From positions 3,348,001 through 3,412,000 of the forward strand of contig JAXRKN010000039.1 in NCBI GenBank assembly GCA_038502055.1: a DNA stretch of 64,000 bases, written 5' to 3'. Origin of the DNA: Tanytarsus gracilentus. Its lineage: Eukaryota; Arthropoda; Insecta; Diptera; Chironomidae. Numbering within the stretch: the first letter of the stretch is position 1; the number at the start of each line of letters is the position of its first letter. The translations under genes and the position numbers were made by a program. Under the pieces are notes generated by a model. The model did not search any database, was not told where the DNA came from, and was given only the letters and a program-made list of their open reading frames with translations. This document shows positions 48,601 to 60,600 of this stretch, one piece after another.

Positions 48601-51600
48601 TTTTGTCATTAAAAATCGTTAGAACTATTAGTCACCACAAAATTGCTCAATTAACTTTTGCCATCCCCGTCGAAATTCACAAATAAATCAATCAAAATGA
48701 TTTCGTGTTGAATAATTAACGCTAATGGCATTTTAATTAACGCATTTCTCACTCACCGATATCTATGAAAAAAATCACATCTACAATTGAGTCGACTACG
48801 AGTAAAAAAACATCTTCTGACGTTTTATTCTTGAAGGCTACGTTGTATGGTACCATAATTGCCGTATAAAATGTTAAGCCTAATATCACCCAGTCCCACG
48901 TTGCTTTGAAAGCGCAGTAATGTAAAAGAATATGCGGAGGTGTCTTCGGTGCTTCTTGTCGATATTGTGGCATAACATCAGCACTCAATGACATCATCTA
49001 AGGGAGGAGATTAGGGTGTGAATATTTAAACATTTTCTTGCATATCTTTAAGGCGAAAAATATTCTGAGTATTAAAAAAAATTGTTGCATAACTTTTAGG
49101 CAAAATAATTTTTTTTCCAATAATTTACTGAAATCAAAGCTTGACTTACATGAGCAAGATTTGATTGCTTATTTGAATCCTTTAAGGCGGGAATATGTGA
49201 GCTGAATTGTCGGCTTCGCGTCACCGATCGTGCCAGTTTTGCAAACTTCGAAAGACCGACTAGAAATGTTAACATAAATTAGTGTTGACATTTTATTAAT
49301 TTTCAATTTCCCGCAAACTTCACAAATTAGCGAGTTGTGACAGCAGTTTCAACTCACCTCCCTTGCTGTCTTCCGAATCGATGGGCTGTTTGAGGGCGGT
49401 GATGTCACGAAATGTGAGGAGGAAAAGTACCACCAAATCGCGTTCGTTGCGAATTGGCGCCACTTGAAGGAGCAGCCATAGCGGAGTTTCTGAAAAATTT
49501 AGAAAAAAAGATGAAGAAGAATCGATTAGAAATTAAAGAAGTAAAAAAGAGACGAACATTTGGGTAAATTTTAATTTTCAAGTTAGATAAATTTTTAACA
49601 AAACCTCTCAAATGTTCATCGCACTTTTAATGAGAAAATTATTTATTTTCAATCATTAATTAATTTTCTAGCGTACTCTCAAAATTAATTCTTGAGATAT
49701 TGTAAAAATGCTAATTAAAAACTTTTACAAAAATGGCTCGTTAGCGAATAAAATTTAAAAGTTTACTAGCGATAGTGAGAGCTGAAAAAACTTTTCTCCA
49801 CCATCGAACTCAAACTCGAGGCTCTCTTGAGAGAATGAGTGAGAAAGTCAGTAATTTATAGCATGGAAGAGAATTAATTATTCAGCAAGTGGCAAAGAAA
49901 ATTTTTTAGTGAGCTGAATGGTTATGTGAGTGAGTATGTGTGCAGTGTGAAAGTCATGATGTTGAAAGTAAATCAAGTGAAAACAGGAAAGGAATTTTCC
50001 ACTGCACTCCGCAGAGACCATGAATGCACATTAATTGTCTTGAAATTACGTGCTTTCAATTAGAAACTTGCGGAGTGAAATTAAATGAGCGATTTTTTAC
50101 ATTCTAAAAAGTAGGAGTAAATCTTCTAGGAGTAAATTTTTTATTGAAAGTTGAAAATAAAAGAATTTAAATGCAATTTTTACAAATTTTTATAATTTAC
50201 AAACTTAAAATTTTAGTTGCAAAAATTTACGAGCAAAAAGTGTTTTTCATTGCATAACTTAAAGGAGAAAGTAAAATTGTCTTTTTTCATATTTAAAGAG
50301 GTAACATTTCTACAGCATTGAGACCACATCGCGTCTCATTTTCGTGCGTCTTTTGATAAATACACAAAAATTCCGCTGCGGTAATAAAAAATAATTTTTT
50401 CCTCCCTCTTTTCGTTTTCCTTGCCAAATTAGCATCAATAAATCATGAATTCAAATCACATTCTCGCCTTTTTTGCTTTCCTTTCTCACATATTTATGAC
50501 TTGAATAAGATTCACATTGAAAGAAAAAGTAGAAAGCCACGAGCGATTTTTTGTACCATGATTTTTAGCGTAACCCACACAAGGTGTGGTAACGCTTATA
50601 TGCTCGTAATTCCGTCTGTCCGTCCGTTCCATCGAGATCTCGGCCCCTGGACCGGCTAGAGAATTCGGGTTTTCGCCAGATGATAGGTCTTGGGACCTAT
50701 ATTAGCCCATTTTAGGAATTTTTTGAGTCATGACCACAGATCGTGCCATGGACCGCCATAATGTCACTTTTCATACAAATTTTCTCTTATATGGCTTCAT
50801 GGGTATCGTTGAACTCGTAATTGGACCAGGAATCGATTGGCATGGATCTGAAAATGGAACACTGTGGAAAATGGAACACTGTGGAAAATGAAACGCAGTG
50901 GAAAATGGAACACAGGAGAAAATGGAACACAGTGGAAAATAGAACATGGTGAAAATGGAACATAGTGGAAAATGGGACATAGTGGCAAATGACTTTCTCA
51001 AAAAAATTATTTCCTTATACTTCGCTTTCAGCTTCCCAAAAAATATTTTCCATAACGCTTCTCTTTTGGCTTCTTAATAGGACTTCCCCATGTTACATTT
51101 TCAATACTGATCTGTTACAAGTGGGTTACGCGGCAACACCCACGTGTGGGTTTTGAAACATTTTTTTGGATTGAATTGAGAAGAAAATATCAAACTTAAT
51201 TATCGAATAAATTTGACGCTGCAGAAAATAAAAAAACTCAAGTTACAAAGTTGTAAAATTATTTTTTACGACAAAACTTTTAGAAGAATTATATTTGTCG
51301 TAACTTTCAACTCTTCTCATCAGTCATTACTTAAAGTCCTACTTTCTCGAGTGTAGTGACTGATGGTGAAAATACTTTCTGGAGTGTTTTTCTCAATTCG
51401 ATAGCACTTGAAAGTTTCAATTGTCAGTTCGGTGAACTTTTTCAAGATGAATCTTTTGTCCTTTCAAGTTGAAACTCGAGCAGATTATTTTTTATTTCTA
51501 TCGCAATCGTTAAGCTCAACTTTGTTGTATAAATATTCAAATCATTAAAAAGTTGCAATTAAAATTAATTCAAAGAGTGATTTCGCATAAACTAAAATTT

Positions 51601-54600
51601 AACAAATCGACATATTTCATGTCATCCACACAAACATTACTCGTTTGTTCACTTTGTAAATTTATACAAATTTTATGTGTCGCCTCCGTTTTATGCTGAC
51701 TTTGCAAGTTTTTGAACCCTTTCTAAGGTTTATGTTGTTCATGTTCCCGCAAGTATAAAAAGCAATAAATTACAATAACGAAAAGTTTAAAAGAAAGAAA
51801 AATAAAAATCCTAAAAAATTTGTGCGACAAAGAACCGAAAAGGAGAAAGAAAACTTGTTGATTAAACTTTACAAAATTGGCTTGTTTTGCATAACTTTAA
51901 GGAGAAACAATTTTTAACTAAATTTAACTTAAAAACTCTTTAATTCAAAACCTTAAATTTATTTAACTTAACAATTAAAAATGCATTCAAAAAAACTTGT
52001 TGATTTTCATGAAAATATAAAATGTTCACAAAAAAATATTTCGTAAGTCGCAGTGATATTTTATTGTCTGCAAAATTGTCAAAACCGCAACAATTTTCCG
52101 TCTTCGCTTGTATTCAAATTTCTGGCACAATAAGCTGTTTGTTAGGCGATGGTTTTACGTGTTGTGTGATGCGAGAATAATGGCTGAGCTTCGAAGTAAA
52201 TATTGCTCGTTTTTCCGGTGCCGTTGCAGAAGGGGAAAATTTATGTGCATTTTGAGTTTACTTTTACATGAAAGAAAAATAATGCGGTTTATGAAAATGA
52301 TACTATGATTTTTTTACGGACAGATGTTTTTATAAGTCAAACAATAAATTTAAAAAATGAATTAAATTTTTTTGTTTATTTCATAACATCAAGGAGAAAA
52401 ATTGCATAATTTTAAGGATGAATAATTTGAAAAAATTTCATCCACAAAATTTATCAAGTCACTGATTAAATTTTCTCTTCTTCACTTAATCCTTAAAATT
52501 CCAATTTTCTCATTCACATCCGCCTCAAAATCCACTTCACTGTTCCACTCAATTCGATGTACAAACAAAAGCTTGTCATACGATGTAAAACATTCATTTT
52601 TCACACGCCTCTCACCCCACCCACCCCGACCTGCCTCTCTCTTTTTTGTCTATTTTGAACACTCTCACTCTTGACGCTCTGGCGGCATTTAGTTGTCGCG
52701 CACTGAATAATGATGTTTAACAATTTTTCCAATTCATCTTTTTTGTTGAAGTGCTTTTAAGAGACAAAATAAGGTTTGGACACTCAAAATTTAAAAAAAA
52801 AATATTTAGATTTATTTTAAATCTCAAAAATATTTAAAAAATAATTTAATTTAAATTCTCTTGCATGTCTAATCTTCAATATCAATTGAACGTCAAAAAA
52901 AGCTCTTTCATAACGTGTTGATTTTGAAACCAAGTGCTGCGCGACACTGTGAAGACTAAATGGGTAAAGAATGGAGATAATTTATTGCCACAGTGATGTT
53001 GCTTTAAATGAGAGCAGCAAAAAGGTTCTCTCTCAATTCTTTTGTGCTCGGTACCGACTGATAGAATTGAAAAGGAAAATCACGATTGGCATCTTGTAAG
53101 CAATTTAAGAAAAACGGCTTCAATTGACACCGGAAAAATACATCATAACTAAATTGCGAAACCTTGAAGGAAAAATAAAATAAATTTTTTTATTGAAAGT
53201 ATTCGATAGTAAAATATTTTTGACTTAACCCCCAAAAGAAAAGTTTCTTCCTCCTTAAAATCTCAACGGTTTTCAGAAGCTCGTAATTTATGTGACAGAA
53301 AAAATTTGTCAACCCACTTTAGCTTGATTTTTGTCAAATTGCCTCAACAACACATTTAGAATATTTTGTGTGTCAGACATTCATCAGCAGTGAATCAGCA
53401 CAGAACGAGAGAGAAAGACGAGAAAAAGTGAAAACATACGCAAGCTAAAGAGCTTTGAACCTAATGTGGAAAAATGAGGACAATTTTTTTCGGACTGAAA
53501 TGTCGAGTTTTTACACAAAAATTTTCATTATTGTCAGAGAAATTTTGTAGACACATTTTAACCATTAATATAAATTTTTCGTTCTTGACAAAATTATGAG
53601 AGCTTTTTCATTAGGACGAGAATTAATTTATGTAATTTTTAAGTTAATTAATTGTTTTAAATTTAAAATAATTTCCTTTTAATAATTTTTTTTAATTGAG
53701 ATTTAAAAAAAATATTAATTTTATTATTTTTTAAAAGCTTTTTTCAAAAATTGCCATTTAAATATTAATCCAAATGTTCCATCTGTTTTTATCAATAAAT
53801 CAGCAATTTTTATGCTCAAAACATTTTCTTAATCCCTCTATTTTCTTTGTATTTTTGAGGTAAGGACGCTCGAAAAACTCATGAAGTATTTTTTATCATA
53901 TTCATAAAAGCTTTAGGTTGAAATTGCATGTTGCAAAATGTATGAAAAACGAAATGAGAGAGGCGAGGATTTAAACATAATCTTTATGTCGAAAAACATT
54001 GAAATAAATTCCACTTTATTCCATGTTCATTTTTATGTAGGTTTTGAGGAGGTTATGGGTATTTGGGTCAAGGAGTAGAAAATTACAGTTGAAATTCTTA
54101 AAATTCAAAATTTTAAAGAAATTATTACAAAATTTCTATTTATAAATTTTTAACAGTTTTTACACTCAGATTATAAGTCCATAAAAATTTTTAATGCTCT
54201 CAAATATTTCTCTCACAACTTTTTTGTATGAAAAAGGTTCAAATCCGATTAAAAGACATCAACAAAAAATTCATTGGTCAATTCTTTCAAATGATTTTGT
54301 CACCACTAAATTTTTCTCTATTCTCGACCACATTGCATTTCAATTCCATCTCTCAACCACATGTCGATGAACCACAAGCATCACCATAGAAAAAGAATCG
54401 AGCATGAACAAGCCATCATCATCATCCCCAAAAAAGCGACATCCATTACCCTTCAAATGTGTGACATGCAAAAAGGAGAAAGAAAAATTTCATCCGATTT
54501 GAGCTGGTGAGGAAAAAATGTGATTGCTTCATGATGACGAGAGAGCGATGAAATATTTTCTCTTGATCCTCGGAAGAGGTCAAGCGATAAAAAGGGAAGT

Positions 54601-57600
54601 GAAAGATGAGGAAAGTTAGAATTGACGAAATTTCAGATTTAATAATTCAAATTTTAATATTCACACATTGCAAAAAAGGTTCAAATCATTTTTCACTCGA
54701 ATGACACAACAATATCCAAGAGCATGAAAATATTTCCAGTTAATTAATCTTTATAAGGTCAAAAGTGTGTCATACACACCAAGAGTGTATTTTATTATTT
54801 ATTGCATGCTCTTTCGCCATCATCATCGAAGTAGAATCGAGTCATTCATCCTTTTTGTGTGCTTGAATGTCTCAATATATTGTGCAGCAACACAGAAAGG
54901 GTTTTAGACCTGTTGATTTTTGCACACGTTGGAGAGAGTGAAAGTGCCATGATGATGTCGAGTGAACGGAAAATTCTTTTTGTACAATAATTGACTTTTT
55001 ATCTCGAGGAGCATTTTGAAACTCCTCTATGTATGACACTCAAAGCTCAAGTTGAGTGCATGATAAGATTAGAAAAAGGATGAGAAACAAAAAATATCAG
55101 CAATGTTTTTTAAATAAATTAAATTTTTAAACGGGTTTAAAAATTTCTTACTTCAAAAAATTTCAACCATACAAAAGAAGCCAAGAGGTTAATGGCTCGA
55201 GCACTCATTGTGGCACTAAATTACTATCTTGCACATACAATGATGATACACAAAGGAACTCGAGTGAGATGAAAACATTTTTCAACTCAAGCAAAAAATT
55301 TCATTTTTTTCATTCTTTAACTTTTTAAAAGCATCTTAGAAAATTTCCACATCCGAGTGAATGAAAAATGTTCTCATAACCGAGAAAAGTTTCTCATAAA
55401 AAATCTTTTTGCTCGTCTTCGATATGCTTTTATGATTTCATATGAATTATTAATGTGTTGACCTGAAGTGGCGATGACGTCATGCTCATGTGGGTTAGTA
55501 GTTTGTAAGCTTGTGGGTTTAAATCGAAGCACGTTTTGGGAATAAAAATGAGATGCAGCAAATGGAAATTTTAAAGAAGAGCTGGAAATAAATTTTCGAG
55601 TCTTTAAAATTTTTAAGCTTCTCAATTAAAGCTCGCAATATTTTGCGCTCCAAAAAAGCTTTTCCCTCGCCAATATAAATTCAAATTTCGTATAATTGTG
55701 ATTTAATGAGTTTTCGGGTGTTTTCGCTGGAAAAGGCATTAATTTTACCCAGTGCGGCACTCATCGATATTTTCTCAATTTGACCCAAAAAAAATTCACT
55801 TTTAAATTTGTTTTTCGAATCTCGAACGATGTTTACGAAAATTCAACAACACCAAATAGATGTCATGGTGCATGACACGACAAGAAAATGCATCAACACA
55901 ATTTGAAAATAAATTGAATTTGCATACAAATTTAATATTGAAAGCGATGATGGGGATGGATGTGCATTCATCCGTGGAGGAAAGAAAATGAAACAATCAT
56001 AATTGAATCAATTGATGTAAATTGATGGAATATTGAGCTTGAGATGAGAAGAAAATGAAATAAAGAAAAGTTTTCTTCCTTCTTACACTCGACAAGCTTC
56101 GTCTGCTTGTAGCATCGCATTACAAGCTAAGAAAATTCATGTGGAAAAAAAAGTTTTTGTTGCGTGGAAAAAGAAAAATTTCCTTATTGTTGAAGAGCGA
56201 GGGATGGAAATTTTATAAGCTTTTAATGAGAGCTTTTTGTTTTCGAGCTTAAAAAGTTAAAGTTTAAAAACTGAAATAATTAAAAACAAAGGTTTTAAGT
56301 TTTTTATTCAAAATATCTATAAAAAGCTTTCAGTGAGCTTTTAAAAAAATCTTATAAAATTTTTGTAGTCGAGCTTAAAAGTTAAAGTATGTAAAACTTT
56401 AAAATAGTTGAACAAAAAGAGCTTTCAGTGAGCTTTTAAGAAAATCTTTTTACTATATTTAGCTTTCGATAAAATTATTTAAAAACGTTTTAATTAATAT
56501 TTTCATACAATCCCCTGCTCCTACAACGAGCAATTTTCTATTTACGCTTCTCTCTATTTGCCTCCTTATGCTTTATCTCATTTACATCATCATCATTTAT
56601 TTCATCAAAACGTACACACAAACTAGATTGAAGATGATGAGAAAGTTCCGTTGATGGGAACAATACGAGAGAAATAATTTTTTGCAGACGGTGGGAGGCA
56701 GTCGCGGAGTGTGAGTAAAAAATGAGAAGTTGACTTAATAAATTTCATTTTTTCCCTCTCTGCTATATGAGATAAAATTCCATTGTCATTTGGTAATGAT
56801 GGTCTTCGTAATTGTTATTGTTTCGAGCTTTTTGTGTGTTTTTATTAGCGTTCTATTTTAGCTTTTTGTACTTTTATGTTATGAAATTAAATTTAATGTA
56901 ATTGGTAATTGAGAAGGAAGAAGTTGAAAATTATTGAGGGTGTTTTCGAATAAAAAATTATGGATTTCTGATTTTTATGTAAAAGTTTATGGACATTTCA
57001 AAAAAAAATAAAAACTTTTTCAGTAATTTTAAATTTTTTAAACCCCTGTAGGCACAAAAGTTTGTAATTCAATTATTCATATAATTCAATAAATTAAACA
57101 AACTCATTTCTCTTACATTCCCGCGGAATTTAAATCATCATAAAACAAGATAAAATATTTTCAAAATTATTGAAAAAATGTTTTCAGACGAAAGCGAAGC
57201 GAGTGAATAATTCAACAATTTTTGCCACTTCACGATTATTGTGAAATTATTTATAAATGTTTTGTTTTGTTTTAAAAATTCTTTAAACCTCTGTCCACAA
57301 CATTATGAAGTCAGCTCATACACTTCCATATAAAATAATGACGGAATTAGCTTTTAAAGTGAATAATTTTAAGTACCCCAAAAACTATGTGTTTTTTTCT
57401 ATGACCTTTTCTCTAAAATTTTGTATGAATGTCATAGACTTTCAGATACCAAATTCTTTGTTGTCATCTTCTATTTTTTTATAAATGATTTGCCGTACCC
57501 AGGCGAGGAAGTGCCTCAAACATAGACCACTTTGAGACCCCAATCGACTTTTAGTAGAACTGCTCTACGAATGCCGGAATGTACAAGAATGTCTCAAGTC

Positions 57601-60600
57601 CCTTGAATTCCTATAGATGAAGAATGCATCTTTCAAGTTTTTATTACTTGGTTTGCCACTTTTTGCCACTTTGGGAGAAAATCAAATCCAAAAATACCCT
57701 ATTTTCTCACTTTTTACATACAAAAATGGAAAAAAATTACTCATAAAATTTAGAATCGTTGATAAAGCAATCTTTGAATCGATTTATTTAATGTAACTTT
57801 TTCTTCAGATTGAAACCACTGTGCACTTTATTGTTTGTGTATGCAAAGTTTATTCTCAAATATAAAGACAGAATTTGAATGAAAAAACTTTCACATTGAA
57901 ATTCTTGTGCAATTCCTTTCAAAAGATATTTTCCCATTCCCATTCTCTTTAGTTTTTCATCACACGCGCAAAAATTGGAATGAAAGTTAAATTTCAACAA
58001 AGAAAAAACTCAACAGGAGTTTCAACATCTGGCGTAATGCCATCAGGTGCCTTTGACAATTCTCTTGAAGCGAGCACCGAATGCAATTCATTTCGTATAC
58101 TTTTATACTTCATGGCAAATTGCGATCAGATTTCGATGGATAAAAATGAAATGATGTAAAAGAAAAAGAAGAAAAAAGTTTAAAAAAATAGCGACAAAGA
58201 TTTTTTTCGATTACGAATTTTGTTTTGTTTTTTACATTTCGTTTGACAAGGAGATGAAATTTAATGTCTTCCACCAAATAAATTTACTAAACATTTTTTA
58301 AATTTTTTCCGTTCAAATTAAAAAAAATAAATTTTTGGATAATTTAAAATTAAAATTCCACCAGACGAAGACATTTCTGCCAACTAGATTAGATTACAAA
58401 AATATCATGAAGAAGAAATAAGAAAAAGTTGCGAAAGGAGAAAAGTTGTGACGGAAATTTATAAGTTGGAAGATCAAAAAAAAGGAATGAAGAAAAAAGG
58501 GAGAAATCAAATGAAGAAAAGTGCCGAGATAGAATTTGATAAATGAAACAAAACTAGGTTATGTACAGTAAATAAAAACTACAGAAAAAAGGCTCACAAA
58601 GAGTAGCTCGAGAAAAAAGGAAAAACTTAGAAAAAATTAAATTAACTTACGTTGCTTATCAGTAGCTACACATAACAGTGATGGGATACATTTTCATTAT
58701 AATTTTCGTTATTTCAGGAGAGGAGGGGAATAAAAAGAAATGAGAAGAAAAACCGAAACATAAATAAATCAGGTCTTTAAAAAATATGGCAATGAATTTC
58801 ATGTTTCCCGTTGATAAAAATCTCACGAAAAATTCGATCATTTCACTGTAAAAATATGTACACCAGGAGCATGCGAGGAAGGAGAGGAAAAAGTGCACGG
58901 ACGAAAGAATGCTGTGAAATATTGGCTCATAATTTTTATGACGTAGTCAGCATGGCGATAAGGAACGCTTTTAAGAGCTTTTTCCTTATGGCGATTTAAG
59001 ACAGAAAATTAAAAATTTAAACATTTTTCGATTTTATAAAACGATGAAAATTAAATTTGAGTGATTTAAAAAAATCTGTTTGAAATTATCACACGATCAA
59101 AGAGCTATTTTATCTTTTGCCGCCTTCCTCTTTCTCTGCTAGATTTTCCAATTTTTATTATCGTAATGCTACAATCGACTCATGTTCATACACATTAGGC
59201 TGTGCACATAAATCCAAAAAAATACACATTCACCAGGCACTGGAAGAAAATAATGAACATTTCTCTTAATATATTTATTTTTTTCTCTCTCTTCCTCGCT
59301 CCGGTGTACATACACGAAGTTGTCATTCGACATATACACGCTATAAATTTTAAGTACACGCAGTCAGTCGCGTTCACATTAAATTCTTGCTGTTGTAATA
59401 AAAAAGTTGGGTAAAAATAATAAAAGTAAGAAGAAGACCTGTTAACACTTACTGTTTTTCTTGTAGAGAAGAATCTCGAATTGATCATGCTGCTGATGCT
59501 CGAGTGCATACTCGACACGTGCTACCGTTTCTTTATCAGTCAATTCGCCATACATAAATCCACAGCTTTATGAATTTTAATCAAATTCATGACAATGTTT
59601 ACGGCCACGATGGAGATAGCGGAGTTTGTTTAAAAAACGAAAAAAAGAGAAGATAAATTATTAGCAAAGTAAGTGGAAAGGGAAATTTTTTATACTTTAT
59701 TGTATCGATTGCCGTTACGGCTTTTTTTGTTCACCGTCGCTCGTTTAAATTTACATGAGATTGGAGACAGTGTAAAAGGGTTGGCCATAGAAATAAGGAA
59801 GAATTTTAAATTTTGATAACTTTTAGCACAAAATGAGCTTAAAGCTTATTTCTTGTGGATTTAAATCTTGAACAACGGGAATGGGTCACTCAGCCGACAG
59901 AAATTCTGCAGAAATTCTACAGAAATTCTGCAGAAAATCTACAGAAATTCTGCAGAAATTCTGCAGAAAATAAAGAAATTCTGCAGAAATTCTGATAATT
60001 TTTTTTGTAAATTTATTTCTACAGAAATTCTGCAGAATAAAATCTGCAGAAATTCTGCAGAAAAAATAATCTGCAGAAATTCTGCAGAATAAAATCTGCA
60101 GAAATTCTGCAGAAAAAATAATCTGCAGAAATTCTGCAGAAAAAATCTGCAGAAATTCTGCAGAATAAAATAATATGATATAATTTTTTTTTATTTTTCA
60201 TAGCCATCAAAAATTCTTAAGATTAAAACTTTTTTAAAAAAAGGTCGCTAGAATGAGAAATAAGAGTTCAATGTTGATAAATGATATGTCATTGAACTCG
60301 TAATTAAAATTGGAATTCAACGATATATTAATAATTGAGATCGGTTAAGTAGTTCTTGATATTCGAGTAGGACAAATACTAATGTTCTCAAAATATTCAA
60401 AAATTTCAGCTCTTTCAGGTCGCTAAAATAAAAAATATCGATTCAATGTTGATAAATGATATATAATTGAACTCGTAATTAAAAATGCAATCCAACTATG
60501 TATTAACCATTTATTTTAATTTTTTATTTCTTGATATTCGAGGAGGACAGTTGCTAATTTTCATATATTTTTTTCATTAAATCATCTTTAACCCATTAAA

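Larger units (their letters stand above)
49490..59452 (-). other. About 10-kb eag intron 3
   Basis: This 9.96-kb intron lies between the PAS-domain exons 3 and 4. Apart from the repeat at 50568-51152, it is AT-rich unique sequence. Open frames at 52108-52308, 55374-55625, 55802-55996, 57788-58000 and 58659-58999 have no recognisable content. A locally less AT-rich block at about 57485-57700 (gtacccaggcgaggaagtgc and on) stands out by composition and may be an old repeat. I see no gene, tRNA or further inverted repeat. Confidence 0.6.

Noticed and set aside
50771..51001. Frames rich in Phe/His/Pro/Ser on the minus strand
   Set aside because: They are translations of the 17-bp minisatellite.
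52108..52308. 66-codon plus-strand frame in eag intron 3
   Set aside because: No start context, domain or splice evidence; chance frame in intronic DNA.
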